Origin: Haloprofundus marisrubri
Lineage (GTDB): Archaea > Halobacteriota > Halobacteria > Halobacteriales > Haloferacaceae
Reading direction: 5' to 3'
Length of the DNA stretch: 64,000 bases
NCBI RefSeq assembly: GCF_001469955.1
Contig: NZ_LOPU01000016.1
Span: 310,001 to 374,000 of the forward strand
The notes under the pieces: model-generated
What the model was told of the DNA's origin: nothing
The model's input: only the letters and a program-made list of their open reading frames with translations
Databases searched by the model: none
Shown here: positions 1-8,315 of the stretch, piece by piece
Position numbering within the stretch: position 1 is the stretch's first letter
Layout of the letters: each line of letters starts with the position of its first letter
Translations under genes and position numbers: made by a program

Positions 1-204
1 GGCTACCACGTCGTCGCCGATATCCCCGGCATCTCGGCGTCGCGTATCGACGCGGAACTCCGCGAGGCCGACCGGACGCTCGTGGTCACTGTCGACGACG
101 ACCCAGTCGGACGAGTGAAGTTCGACCGCCCGATGCGACTCGTCGAGACCGCCGTCCGAAACCACATCCTCCGAGCACGACTCGAACTGGAGACCGAACC
201 GTGA
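1..204 (+). CDS. gvpH: GvpH, C-terminal part (Hsp20-like gas vesicle protein)
   Basis: This is the 3' end of a gene truncated by the window edge; 67 residues are visible in frame 1. They read as the end of an alpha-crystallin/Hsp20-type beta-sandwich: a GYHVVADIPGI strand near the start, then the RTLVVTV strand and a basic RFDRPM-like segment that resembles the GvpH C-terminal domain. In halobacterial gas-vesicle operons GvpH is an accessory, chaperone-like protein encoded just before gvpI, which is the position here. The TGA stop overlaps the GTG start of the next gene (GTGA), implying translational coupling. The name rests mainly on context and the Hsp20-like pattern. Confidence 0.75.
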   Translation, partial: GYHVVADIPGISASRIDAELREADRTLVVTVDDDPVGRVKFDRPMRLVETAVRNHILRARLELETEP

Positions 205-1094
205 GCGAGCAAACCACATCCGACTCGGATGCGAATTCGGCGACCGAGTCCGCGGACGGACCGATGGATGCGCTCGCCGATGTCGACGACCTGTACGAGA
301 CGGCCGTCGAGATTCTGGGCCGCCTCACCGACGACGGCAACGGCGACGGCGAGGAAGGGTCCACAGGCGAACAGATAGCGACCGACCTCGACTTGCTCGT
401 GGACGTCGCCGTCGAAGCGGCCGAGCTACTCGACGAAATCGAACTCTCGACACTTCTCGACACCGTGAACGTCGACGAACTACCGGAGGCGATTTCGTTC
501 GAAGAACTGCCGGAGGCGCTCGCCGACAGTAATCCGCGCGCCGCGGTGAACGTCTCGAAACTCGTGCAACTCATCAACTTGAGTACGCTGTTGACCGAGA
601 CGGACCTCCAGCGTACGCGCGAGGAGTACGCCGAACTGGAGGAAGCCGTCGACGCGTTCACCGACGACGGGATGGTTCAGACCGACGACGACGGGGACGA
701 AGACAAAAACGGCGACGACGACCTGTTCGGCGAGTCGTTCGGGGACTCACTGTTGGGAGGCGACGAGGAGATGTCGATGGTCCAGACGGAGATGTCGCAG
801 GCGGTGATTCAGTCGGAGTTGAGCGCGGCCGTCGAGGAGTTCCGCCGAGGTATCGTCGCCGCCCACCAGAAACTGGACCGACTACGGAAGTACAACGAGA
901 AGCGGTTCCGCCAGCGGGCCAGTTCGACGAACAACTCCCGGAACCCGACCGCTCGGTCGTTGCTCCCGAAATCGCAGTCACCCGTCGGCGCGACACGGTT
1001 TTCGACGGTCCCGAAGCAGGTTCGACACTCCGGCGTGGAGGGCCACAAGCGAATCTACGGTCCGCGGTTCGAGGAGGAGAAGGCCGATGAGTAG
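201..1094 (+). CDS. gvpI: GvpI-like gas vesicle protein with an extra acidic N-terminal domain
   Basis: The gene lies between gvpH and gvpJ, the normal gvpI position, and starts with GTG overlapping the gvpH stop. Residues about 205-297 are basic (KLDRLRKYNEKRFRQRA, NSRNPTARSLLP, TVPKQVRHS, GHKRIYGPRFEEE), as expected for GvpI, an accessory protein of roughly 140-150 residues that can regulate vesicle length. Residues about 22-155 form a separate acidic, leucine-rich helical part with repeating ELSTLLDTV / VDELPEAI / EELPEAL segments, like a small haloarchaeal domain usually found in stand-alone proteins. A 40-residue Asp/Glu linker joins the two. At 297 residues it is about twice the usual GvpI length. 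The gvpI assignment is by position and C-terminus; a role for the N-terminal part is not known. Confidence 0.65.
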   Translation: MSEQTTSDSDANSATESADGPMDALADVDDLYETAVEILGRLTDDGNGDGEEGSTGEQIATDLDLLVDVAVEAAELLDEIELSTLLDTVNVDELPEAISFEELPEALADSNPRAAVNVSKLVQLINLSTLLTETDLQRTREEYAELEEAVDAFTDDGMVQTDDDGDEDKNGDDDLFGESFGDSLLGGDEEMSMVQTEMSQAVIQSELSAAVEEFRRGIVAAHQKLDRLRKYNEKRFRQRASSTNNSRNPTARSLLPKSQSPVGATRFSTVPKQVRHSGVEGHKRIYGPRFEEEKADE

Positions 1095-1545
1095 TGCCGG
1101 CCCCACCCGAACGAGCGACAGTCTGGCGGACGTCGTCGAGATGCTTCTGGACAAAGGTATCGTCATCAACGCCGACATCGTCGTCTCCGTCGGGCAGACG
1201 GAACTGCTCGGCATCGAACTCCGCGCGGCCATCGCCTCGTTCGAAACGGCCGCCCAGTACGGCTTGCAGTTCCCAGAGGGAACCAACATGGACCGCGTCG
1301 AGGCGGCGTCTGGCCGCGACGCGCTTCCCGGGGACGAGAACGGGCCACTCGCGCCGGTCATCGACGCAGCGAACGCCGGTGACGACGAATCGAGCGAGGG
1401 GACCGACGACACCCACGACTCGGGAGCAGGCGAAAGCAGCGACGATGAAACGTCGCAAACGGCCGAAGAGGACGACGCCGACGACGAAGAGACCGAGACG
1501 ACCGAAGCGACCACCGAATCGGGAGGTGACGATGCCGACGGTTGA
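1087..1545 (+). CDS. gvpJ: GvpJ, GvpA-family minor gas vesicle protein
   Basis: Residues about 12-62 carry the GvpA/GvpJ fold signature: LADVVEMLLDKGIVINADIVVSV, then the LLGIELRAAIASFETA amphipathic helix. GvpJ is thought to act at the vesicle cone tips or in nucleation together with GvpM. The ATG start lies within the end of gvpI (8 nt overlap). Residues about 85-152 form an acidic Ser/Thr/Asp/Glu tail of low complexity, longer than the compact GvpJ core. The family is certain because of the GvpA motif, and the order J-K-L-M matches halobacterial gvp clusters. Confidence 0.93.
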   Translation: MSSAGPTRTSDSLADVVEMLLDKGIVINADIVVSVGQTELLGIELRAAIASFETAAQYGLQFPEGTNMDRVEAASGRDALPGDENGPLAPVIDAANAGDDESSEGTDDTHDSGAGESSDDETSQTAEEDDADDEETETTEATTESGGDDADG

Positions 1546-1843
1546 TATCGACGGTGACGAGGCTTCAGACGGCCTGTTCGCACTCGTCATCGCCGTCGTC
1601 GAGATACTCGTCGACGCGCTCGAACGCGAGGCGATTCGGCGCATGGAATCGGAATCGCTCACCGACGCGGAGATAGAGCGCCTCGGCAGCCACCTCGCGG
1701 AACTGGAGGCCGAAATCGACCGGTTGAAAGAGGAAGTCGGCGTCGGCGACGACGTGGACCGCCTGCGCGGTGACCTCGACGGTCTCGTGAGCGACGCGCT
1801 GTTGGACCTCGACGACAGCAGACCGGGGGTCGACTCACGGTGA
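1532..1843 (+). CDS. gvpK: GvpK gas vesicle accessory protein
   Basis: This 103-residue protein has a hydrophobic helix (DGLFALVIAVVEILVDAL) followed by a helical segment rich in Glu/Arg heptads (LTDAEIERLGSHLAELEAEIDRLKEEV), the GvpK family pattern. GvpK is an essential accessory protein for vesicle assembly in haloarchaea. The start chosen is the ATG at 1532, five nucleotides after a GGAGG that lies inside the gvpJ tail. An in-frame GTG at 1526 is an alternative. The gene overlaps the end of gvpJ and its own TGA stop overlaps the gvpL GTG start. Confidence 0.92.
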   Translation: MPTVDIDGDEASDGLFALVIAVVEILVDALEREAIRRMESESLTDAEIERLGSHLAELEAEIDRLKEEVGVGDDVDRLRGDLDGLVSDALLDLDDSRPGVDSR

Positions 1844-2760
1844 GCGCACCGACGGCCGACCCCGGAACGAGTGTCTCGGACGGACGATACGTCTACTGCG
1901 TCGTCGCCGTCGAAGAAGACGAAAGCGACGAGCGAGACGACTGGTCCGAACCGAACGGCGTCGACGGAGCGGAAGCCTACCTCGTGACGAGCGACGGCGT
2001 CGGTGCCGTCGTCCATCGCTGTGAGCGGACACCGAACCCGGCCGACCTCTCGTCGGTCAAGCGGTCGCTGCTCAGACATCAACACGTCGTCGACGCAGCG
2101 GGCGAGGCGTTCGGGACGCCGCTCCCGTTTCGCTTCGGGACGGTCGTCGAAGGCGGCGACGAGGCGGTCGAACGGTGGCTGACGGAGACGGCAGACACCC
2201 AGAGAAAGCATCTCGACGCACTCTCGGGCAAGTGGGAGTACCGCATCGAGGTCGGATGGGACGAGGACGCGCTGGCGGAGACGGTGGAATCGAACGACGA
2301 CCGACTGCGCGAACTCGCCGAGAAACTGGAGGACTCCTCGGAAGGGACATCGTATCTGCTCCAGAAGCAGTACGACAAACGGCTCTCGGACCTCGTGTAC
2401 GGCGAGCGGGAAGCGCGAGTGAGCGACCTCGTCGAGCGACTCGACCCGCTAATCGACCGGATGGAGGAACTCGGCCGCCCGTCGGTGTCGCTCGAAGACG
2501 ACCAGGGGTCCGACCGGCAGTCCGACGACGGCCCGACGCTCCGGGTCGCTGTGTTCGCACCGAAACAAAACGAGATTCCAATCGGCGACGTACTCGACGA
2601 CGTGGAGGCCGACCCCGAGACGACGGCGGTGCAGTACACCGGCCCGTGGCCACCGTATACGTTCGCGCCGTCGCTCGGCGACGAAGGAAACGGTAACGGC
2701 GAATCGACCGAGAGTAACGCCGACACGACCGACGTCGGCCCCGGAGCAGGTGGGGCGTAA
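1840..2760 (+). CDS. gvpL: GvpL, GvpF/GvpL-family protein
   Basis: A 306-residue GvpF/L family protein. The N-terminal YVYCVVAV strand, the GAVVHRCE segment, the HQHVVDAA and LPFRFGTVV motifs in the first third, and the C-terminal TGPWPPYTFA motif are all typical of the family. GvpL binds many of the other accessory Gvp proteins and is probably a scaffold during vesicle nucleation. Residues about 210-230 form an acidic insertion and the C-terminus ends in a Gly/Asn/Glu-rich tail. GTG start overlapping the gvpK stop; translation is probably coupled. Confidence 0.93.
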   Translation: MSAPTADPGTSVSDGRYVYCVVAVEEDESDERDDWSEPNGVDGAEAYLVTSDGVGAVVHRCERTPNPADLSSVKRSLLRHQHVVDAAGEAFGTPLPFRFGTVVEGGDEAVERWLTETADTQRKHLDALSGKWEYRIEVGWDEDALAETVESNDDRLRELAEKLEDSSEGTSYLLQKQYDKRLSDLVYGEREARVSDLVERLDPLIDRMEELGRPSVSLEDDQGSDRQSDDGPTLRVAVFAPKQNEIPIGDVLDDVEADPETTAVQYTGPWPPYTFAPSLGDEGNGNGESTESNADTTDVGPGAGGA

Positions 2761-3130
2761 CGTGCGGCCGACCCGTCGGGACGACGACGCGGTCGTCGAC
2801 CTCGTCGACGTGTTGCTCACCAAGGGCGCGATGATACAGGCGGACCTCGTCATCACCGTCGCGGACATCCCACTCGTCGGGGTGCAACTGCGGGCGGCGC
2901 TCGCCGGAATGGAGACCATGCTGGAGTACGGACTCCTCACGGAGTGGGACGAGAAGACGCGCGAACGGGCGCTACGCCGCCAGCGACGGGCACAGGAGAC
3001 ACGAGGCGCTCGCCCGAGTTCCGGCGTTCGACCCGCACCGAGAACACCCAACGGGGGCGACGAACACGACGAAACAGGCCGAGATTACGCGCGTCCGAAC
3101 AACCGTTCCGCCGACGAAAGCACCCAGTAA
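2750..3130 (+). CDS. gvpM: GvpM, GvpA-family minor gas vesicle protein
   Basis: The GvpA-type core is clear at residues about 12-65 (VVDLVDVLLTKGAMIQADL, then VADIPLVGVQLRAALAGM, then LEYGLLTEWD). That wording is characteristic of GvpM rather than GvpA or GvpJ. The C-terminal 55 residues are basic and then polar, and are not conserved in the family. Starts at GTG 2750 (overlapping gvpL by 11 nt) and at GTG 2762 are both possible; the first has a GGAG at suitable spacing. This is the last gene of the visible gvp operon; the next gene has its own promoter-like sequence. Confidence 0.92.
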   Translation: MGRNVRPTRRDDDAVVDLVDVLLTKGAMIQADLVITVADIPLVGVQLRAALAGMETMLEYGLLTEWDEKTRERALRRQRRAQETRGARPSSGVRPAPRTPNGGDEHDETGRDYARPNNRSADESTQ

Positions 3131-3157
3131 TCCAAACTGTTCTGCGTATCCGGCCCA

Positions 3158-3165
3158 TTACTAAT
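3158..3165 (+). promoter_or_regulatory. Possible TATA element of the downstream HTH gene
   Basis: The short AT-rich stretch TTACTAAT lies about 30 bp before the ATG at 3192 in the 61 bp gap after gvpM. That spacing suits a haloarchaeal promoter giving a leaderless mRNA. It is a weak match to the TTTAWA consensus, so this is only a suggestion that the regulator is transcribed separately from gvpM. Confidence 0.35.
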
Positions 3166-3191
3166 CCCCTTCGAGCACGTATCTCGGTGTT

Positions 3192-3857
3192 ATGAGCGTC
3201 GTCGCAACCCTCGAACATCCGACCGAGCAGTTTCCACTCCAGAGCACGCTCGCCAGCGTGCCGGGTCTCGAAATCGAAGCGGAGTCGGTCGCCGCCCACG
3301 GCACCGACCGCCTGCTCGCGTTCGTTTGGATGCGGTGCGACGACTGGGGCGCACTGGACCAAGCGCTCGCCACCGACCACACGCTCACCGACGCCGCTCT
3401 CCTTAAAGAACAGGGCGAACGACGACTCTACCGACTCGACTGGGCGGAAGGCTTCGAACCGGTCGCACGACTACTCGACGACGAGGGGGCGACCATCATG
3501 AACGCCTCCGCTCGCAACGACGCTTGGACGTTCCGCATCCTCTTTCCACACCGTGACTCGCTCTCGCGGACGCTTCGCGTCACCGAGGAGGAAGCCGCGG
3601 GCTTCTCGGTCCAGCGGATTCGGGAGTTCGACACCGCCCGTAACGGGTCGGACGTAGACGACACGTTCGGTCTCACCGCCTCCCAGCGCGAGGCGCTCCG
3701 GGTAGCGCTCGACGGCGGCTACTATCAGGTGCCCCGCGGGGCGGAACTCTCCGAACTCGCCGCCGACCTGAACATCAGCCACCAGGCGCTCTCGGAGCGT
3801 CTCCGCCGCGCCCACGGCCATCTCGCCGCCTACGCCGTCGAACAGTTCGGCCCGTAA
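3192..3857 (+). CDS. Bat-type HTH-10 transcriptional regulator
   Basis: A 221-residue protein with a C-terminal helix-turn-helix of the bacterio-opsin-activator (HTH-10) class at residues about 162-212: LTASQREALRVALDGGYY, the LSELAADLNISHQALSERLRRAH recognition region, and a final AYAVEQ helix. The N-terminal 155 residues form the alpha/beta sensory half seen in many haloarchaeal Bat-like regulators, without a recognisable PAS or GAF ligand motif. Such proteins are usually local or stress-type regulators. It stands directly downstream of the gvp operon, but nothing in the sequence links it to gas-vesicle control. Confidence 0.85.
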   Translation: MSVVATLEHPTEQFPLQSTLASVPGLEIEAESVAAHGTDRLLAFVWMRCDDWGALDQALATDHTLTDAALLKEQGERRLYRLDWAEGFEPVARLLDDEGATIMNASARNDAWTFRILFPHRDSLSRTLRVTEEEAAGFSVQRIREFDTARNGSDVDDTFGLTASQREALRVALDGGYYQVPRGAELSELAADLNISHQALSERLRRAHGHLAAYAVEQFGP

Positions 3858-3946
3858 GCGGACGATTCGCTTATCTCGTTCTCTCGGTCTCTCCCTTCTC
3901 GACGCACGCCGTAACCGCTTTCCGCCGTTCCTGCTTACCGCCGGCT

Positions 3947-4762
3947 ATGACAGACGACGCGCCGGCCGACCGACAGTGGCGACTCGTCCGCGAGGAGTCC
4001 CGGTCGGGGCCGATGAACATGGCGCTCGACGAAATCGCCGCCGAGACGGCCGCCGACGGCGGCCCGCGAACCGTTCGCGTCTACCAGTGGGAGCCGAGTA
4101 CGCTGTCTCTGGGCTATCGACAAGAGCCCGAGACGGTCGACTGGGCGTTCTGCGAGGACGAGAAAGTCACCGTCACACGCCGTCAGACCGGTGGTGGCGG
4201 CATCTACCACGATGAGTTCGGCGACATCTCCTACTCCATCACCGCCCCCGCCGACGAACTCCCGAGTCGACTGCTCGACTGCTATCACCTGCTCTGTACG
4301 CCCGTCCTCGACGGCTTCGAGCGGATGGGCGTCGCCGCCGACTTCGCCGACGAGGAACTGCCGGCTATCCACCAGCCGGCGTGTTACCTCCGGGAACTCC
4401 ACCCCGCCCACGACGTGGTCGCCGGCGGGCGGAAAATCAGCGGAAACGCACAGTACCGCCGGCGCGACGCCGTCATCCAACACGGGTCGTTGACCTACAG
4501 CGTCCTCGCCGACGAACATCTGGGCGTGTTCGCCGACCCCGGTATCGACGCCGAACGCTTCCGCGAACGCGTCACGGGTATCGACGAACAGGCGGACATC
4601 TCCCGGGAAGACGCGGTGTCGGCGCTCGAAGCCGCCCTCGGTGAGTGGGTCGACGCCGAGGAAGGTCAGTGGACCGACGAGGAACTGGAGCGGGCCAGAG
4701 CGCGTGCACAAGAGAAGTACGAGAGCGAGGAGTGGGTGCAACGACGCGCCGAGTCGCGGTAG
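3947..4762 (+). CDS. Lipoate-protein ligase A / biotin-lipoate ligase family protein
   Basis: A 271-residue member of the BPL/LplA family. It has the N-terminal GPMNMALDEIAA segment, the VYQWEPSTLSLGYRQ strand, the RRQTGGGGIYHDE adenylate-binding loop (residues about 82-94) and the GRKISGNAQYRRR segment with the expected catalytic lysine (about residue 164), followed by HGSLTYS. It probably attaches lipoate or a related acyl group to 2-oxoacid dehydrogenase E2 or glycine cleavage H protein. The lysine and glycine loop are intact, so activity is likely. It is a single gene, convergent with the next one (3 bp apart). Confidence 0.88.
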   Translation: MTDDAPADRQWRLVREESRSGPMNMALDEIAAETAADGGPRTVRVYQWEPSTLSLGYRQEPETVDWAFCEDEKVTVTRRQTGGGGIYHDEFGDISYSITAPADELPSRLLDCYHLLCTPVLDGFERMGVAADFADEELPAIHQPACYLRELHPAHDVVAGGRKISGNAQYRRRDAVIQHGSLTYSVLADEHLGVFADPGIDAERFRERVTGIDEQADISREDAVSALEAALGEWVDAEEGQWTDEELERARARAQEKYESEEWVQRRAESR

Positions 4763-4765
4763 CCG

Positions 4766-5299
4766 TCAGAACCCGAACGTCTCCGCCCCGCCGTCGCCGA
4801 GTTCAGCCTGAATCGCGTCGTGAATCTCGCCGACCGGCGGCGTGTCGCGCGTCGGGTCTAACCAGTGTTCGCCGACCCATTTGTACCGAACCGTCATCGA
4901 CTCGTCGAGGAGAAAACAGGAGCGCCGCGAGCGGCGTGAGAGACCGAACGCTCGGTAAGCGACGCCGAACGCCTCCGCGATAGCGAGGTTACCGTCAGTG
5001 TACAGCGGAAAGCCGAGATTCAGGCGTTTGATGAACTGTTTGTGGGTTCGAGCGCCGGATTTGCTCACGCCGACGACCTGTACCTGCTCGCCGGTCGAAA
5101 ACCAGTCGAAGTCGCGGAACGAACACCACTCTTCGATACAGTCGGGGCTGAAATCCGCGGTGTAAAACGACAACAACACCGGTTTCTCCGCCGCCAGTGT
5201 CGACAGCGACACGTCTTCTACCTCACCGTCGGGTCGAACGAGTTGCCCGGTGACGTCGGGGGCGGAGTCGCCCACGTCGACGCCGATTTGTTCGGCCAT
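4766..5299 (-). CDS. Peroxiredoxin-like (AhpC/TSA, thioredoxin-fold) protein
   Basis: A 177-residue thioredoxin-fold protein. [10 protein letters not shown] at residues 11-20 is the usual N-terminal strand. [21 protein letters not shown] holds the peroxidatic cysteine, C54, where Prx proteins have FTPVC. A second cysteine, C59, lies five residues later. [19 protein letters not shown] and [17 protein letters not shown] follow, as in Bcp/AhpE types. The threonine three residues before the catalytic Cys is Ser here (S51), a tolerated change. The likely role is thiol-dependent peroxide reduction in the cytoplasm. The ATG is divergent from endonuclease IV with a 111 bp gap. Confidence 0.85.
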   Translation of the reverse strand: MAEQIGVDVGDSAPDVTGQLVRPDGEVEDVSLSTLAAEKPVLLSFYTADFSPDCIEEWCSFRDFDWFSTGEQVQVVGVSKSGARTHKQFIKRLNLGFPLYTDGNLAIAEAFGVAYRAFGLSRRSRRSCFLLDESMTVRYKWVGEHWLDPTRDTPPVGEIHDAIQAELGDGGAETFGF

Positions 5300-5410
5300 G
5301 GAACTCTCTTTGATTGCAACAGGTTAGCTGTTCGTGTCTCGGTATGGACCGAGTGGCATCGTCACCGCGACTCCGAAGTTCCTATGCCCGTCGGATTCTT
5401 CGGCGCTGAT

Positions 5411-6241
5411 ATGCGAGTCGGAGCACACGTCTCGATTGCGGGCGGCGTCGACAACGCCGTCGAACGGCAGACGAACGTCGGTGGCAACTGCGGACAGATA
5501 TTCACCCACTCTCCACAGGTGTGGAAACACACCGAGATAGACGACGAGGACGCGGCGACGTTCCGCGAGGAGACGACAGAGCAACTCGACGGCCCGTGGG
5601 TCATCCACTCGTCGTATCTCGTCAACCTCTGTACGCCGAAAGACGGCCTCCGCGAGAAATCCATCGACTCGATGCAGAAGGAGGTCGACGCCGCGTCTCG
5701 ACTCGGCGTCGAGTACGTCAACGTCCACCTCGGCGCGCACACCGGCGCGGGCGTCGACCAAGGCCTCGAAAACGCGGCGTCGGCGCTGGAGGAACTCGAC
5801 GTCCCCGACGGCGTGACGGTGCTCGTTGAGAGCGACGCCGGCAGCGGCACGAAACTCGGCGGCGACTTCGAACATCTCGCCACCGTCATCGAGAACTCCG
5901 ACCTCGATATCGACGTCTGTCTCGACACGGCGCACGCGTTCGCCGCGGGCTACGACCTCTCGACGGCCGAAGGCGTCGATGACACTGTCAGTGCCTTCGA
6001 CGACGTAATCGGCCTCGAACATCTCAAATGCGTCCACCTGAACGACTCGAAACACGAGTGCGGGACGAACAAAGACGAACACGCACACATCGGCGAGGGC
6101 TACATCGGTGAGGAAGGGATGGACGCGTTCGTCAACCACCCGGACCTCGCGGACGTGCCGCTCGTCTTGGAGACGCCGAACGGCGAAGAGAAAGGCTTCG
6201 AGTGGGACATCGCTCGCGTGAAGGAACTCCGCGAGAACTAA
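5411..6241 (+). CDS. nfo: Endonuclease IV (AP endonuclease)
   Basis: A 276-residue TIM-barrel AP endonuclease of the Nfo family. It begins [17 protein letters not shown], as family members do, so the ATG at 5411 is preferred although the frame is open further upstream. Metal-ligand motifs are visible: [10 protein letters not shown], the [20 protein letters not shown] block, [34 protein letters not shown] and VLETPN. It cleaves 5' of abasic sites in base excision repair. The usual ENTAGQG motif is changed to ESDAGSG, which keeps the Glu ligand. The C-terminus [11 protein letters not shown] is family-typical. Confidence 0.95.
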   Translation: MRVGAHVSIAGGVDNAVERQTNVGGNCGQIFTHSPQVWKHTEIDDEDAATFREETTEQLDGPWVIHSSYLVNLCTPKDGLREKSIDSMQKEVDAASRLGVEYVNVHLGAHTGAGVDQGLENAASALEELDVPDGVTVLVESDAGSGTKLGGDFEHLATVIENSDLDIDVCLDTAHAFAAGYDLSTAEGVDDTVSAFDDVIGLEHLKCVHLNDSKHECGTNKDEHAHIGEGYIGEEGMDAFVNHPDLADVPLVLETPNGEEKGFEWDIARVKELREN

Positions 6242-6289
6242 CGCTTTTCTCTTAGCTGCTGGGCCTTTCGACGACGAATCCCCTCGCTT

Positions 6290-7123
6290 ATGGGCGGCGT
6301 CACCGAACAGCGAGTCATGCGCCGGTTCACCGCCGAGTATCTCGAACGCACCCGCGAGGGAATGTGGGGCGGGTCACGCGAGGCACTCGCCGATCTCGAT
6401 TTGCCGAACCGGGACCGGATTCTCGACGTCGGTTGTGGGACGGGCGAACTCGCCCGCGTTCTCGCCGAAGACGCACCCGACGCAGCGGTCGTCGGCGTCG
6501 ACGCCGACCCGCGCCTGCTCCGTGTCGCCCGCGAGCAGGCCGGAATCTCGGTCATCGGCGGCGACGCGACTCGCCTTCCCGTCGTCGACGACGCCGCGGA
6601 CCTCGTCGTCTGTCAGGCGCTTTTGAGCAATCTCCCGTCCCCGAGCGAAGCGGTTTCGGCGTTTGCTCGGGCCTCCTCGGACCTCGTCGCGGCCGTCGAA
6701 CCCGACAACGCCTCGGTGGGCGTCGACTCTTCCGTCGCCGCCGAGGTAACGCTCGAACGCAGCGTCCGTGAAGCGTATCTCGACGGGGTAGAGACCGACG
6801 TTTCGCTGGGCGACCGAGTTTCGGACCTGTTCGCCGACGCGGGTCTCTCCGATATTCGGACGCGCCGCCACCACCAACGGAAGGTCGTCGAACCACCGTA
6901 CAGCGAGGGCGACGTGAAGAGCGCGCGGCTGAAAGCGACCGGCGAGGGTCTCGACAGATACGAGACGGAACTCCGGCAGACGCTTTCTGACTCGGAGTTC
7001 GACGCACTCCGCGCCGAGTGGCGCGAGATGGGCCGGTCGGTGGTCGACCAGATGCAGGCCGGTCAGTACCGGCGCGCAGAAGTAGTTCCGTTCGACGTGA
7101 CCGTCGGACGGGTGTTGGATTGA
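6290..7123 (+). CDS. Class I SAM-dependent methyltransferase
   Basis: A 277-residue protein with a standard Rossmann methyltransferase core. Motif I is ILDVGCGTGELARVL (residues about 44-58), motif II is VVGVDADPRLL, an ISVIGGDATRLPV acidic loop follows, and motif IV is ADLVVCQALLSNLP. The N-terminus (VTEQRVMRRFTAEYLERTREGMW) and the C-terminal helical part resemble UbiE/methyltransf_11 small-molecule enzymes. The substrate cannot be told. It sits 48 bp after nfo on the same strand. Confidence 0.85.
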   Translation: MGGVTEQRVMRRFTAEYLERTREGMWGGSREALADLDLPNRDRILDVGCGTGELARVLAEDAPDAAVVGVDADPRLLRVAREQAGISVIGGDATRLPVVDDAADLVVCQALLSNLPSPSEAVSAFARASSDLVAAVEPDNASVGVDSSVAAEVTLERSVREAYLDGVETDVSLGDRVSDLFADAGLSDIRTRRHHQRKVVEPPYSEGDVKSARLKATGEGLDRYETELRQTLSDSEFDALRAEWREMGRSVVDQMQAGQYRRAEVVPFDVTVGRVLD

Positions 7124-7125
7124 GA

Positions 7126-7365
7126 TTACTCGCCGGCGTTCGGACCGGTGAGCGAGTCGTCTTCTTCGCCACCCTCGCCACCCTCGCCACCCTCGCCACC
7201 TTCTCCGCCTTCTTCCCCTTCTCCGCCTTCTCCGCCTTCGCCACCCTCACCCTCTTCTCCTTCGCCACCGGGTGCCGAACAGCCAGCCAGTCCGACTGTG
7301 GTGGTGACGCCTACGGCACCTGCGATACGGACGAACCGTCGTCTCGACGTGTGTTCTCGACTCAT
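7126..7365 (-). CDS. Small Tat-type lipoprotein with Gly-Glu repeats
   Basis: A 79-residue protein. The N-terminus SRRRFVRIAGAVGV is a twin-arginine signal, and the lipobox VGLAGC puts the lipidated cysteine at residue 29. After it the mature protein is almost wholly a repeat of GGE/GEE units (residues about 33-68), then EDDSLTGPNAGE. The DNA is a 9-bp tandem repeat. The start at the ATG 7365 puts the RR motif at the usual distance; a GTG at 7380 is possible. It is a cell-surface, highly acidic, probably disordered protein of unknown role. It ends next to the convergent methyltransferase stop. Confidence 0.72.
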   Translation of the reverse strand: MSREHTSRRRFVRIAGAVGVTTTVGLAGCSAPGGEGEEGEGGEGGEGGEGEEGGEGGEGGEGGEGGEEDDSLTGPNAGE

Positions 7366-7434
7366 CGAATCGAGGGTCACGGCCGAGGAAAATAGAACGT
7401 CGGACTGTCAGGTGTTTCGAACGGTCGAGTCGGC

Positions 7435-8085
7435 TCAGACCACGTCGCCGCGGACGGTCGTCCCGGTCTGTTCGGCGCGGTACTCGCGCATCCGCGACGC
7501 GGCGGTTTGTGCCTCCTCGTCGTCCATCCCGAGCATCTCCAAGGCACCCGAAAGCGTCGGGAAGGGGAGTTCGCCGCCGCGGAGTTTTTCGAGCGTTTCG
7601 TCGCCGCGTTGACCCTCTAACCAGAGACAGACGCCGCGAGGGTCGAGAATCTCCTCGTAGGCGTCGCGGGCGACGGCCCCTCGAAGACGCTGGGTGACGT
7701 TGTCGTCGAAACTCGCGTTGCACACTTCGAGGTGGACGGGTTCGCCGTCGTCGAGCAGGTGGGCGGCGAGGCATTTCTCGGGGGCGGCGTAGCCGTTGTC
7801 GTTGGCGCGGACGGACTCGGGGAACTGCTCGGCCCAGTCGGCGGAGACGCTCTTGCCGATGCCCTTGACACCGAATCGGCGCTCCAACTCGGCCGCCCGT
7901 TTCTCGTCCGCGTCACCGCGCATCATGATATCCTTCGTGAGGTAGACGTCGAGGCGGTCGATGGGGTCGAGTCCGAGCGCCACGTCGCCGTACACCCATA
8001 TCTCGCGGACCGGCACGGGCATCGTCTCGGATTCGACCGTATCGACGAGTGCTTCGACGCGGTCGAGAGCTTCCTGTCGCTCCAT
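7435..8085 (-). CDS. Conserved haloarchaeal protein of unknown function
   Basis: A 216-residue acidic protein starting MERQEALDRVEALVDTVE. The frame is open 50 codons upstream, but that part has the composition of antisense or noncoding DNA, so the ATG at 8085 was chosen. Recognisable segments are IWVYGDVALGLDPIDRLDVYLTKDI, FGVKGIGKSVSADWAEQFPE and a C-terminal LSGALEMLGMDDEEA helix. The early part recalls a nucleotidyltransferase-like strand pattern, but no GS...D motif is present. I believe it belongs to a family annotated as DUF7095 in haloarchaea, which I cannot check. No function is proposed. Confidence 0.78.
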   Translation of the reverse strand: MERQEALDRVEALVDTVESETMPVPVREIWVYGDVALGLDPIDRLDVYLTKDIMMRGDADEKRAAELERRFGVKGIGKSVSADWAEQFPESVRANDNGYAAPEKCLAAHLLDDGEPVHLEVCNASFDDNVTQRLRGAVARDAYEEILDPRGVCLWLEGQRGDETLEKLRGGELPFPTLSGALEMLGMDDEEAQTAASRMREYRAEQTGTTVRGDVV

Positions 8086-8315
8086 CGTCGGAGCATCCGT
8101 ACCCCGCAGGCAAAACGGTTTCCGACCGCAATCGGCTCTACATTCGACATTCGACCGAGTCACCGGGGAGACAGCGCTTTTGTTGACTCCACCCCTATCT
8201 GTGGTAGATGTTCTACCGCGTGCCCGCGTCCGACTCACACACCTCTCCGTCCGTCACGGCCTTGCCGACAGGTTCCGACTGTTCGACCGACAGCCGACTC
8301 GTCCGGAGCTAACCA

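Noticed and set aside
658-2211. 517-codon open frame on the minus strand across gvpI, gvpJ and gvpK
   Set aside because: It is antisense to clearly conserved gvp genes. Its product is rich in Arg, Ser and Pro with no family motif, as is usual for shadows in high-GC haloarchaeal DNA.
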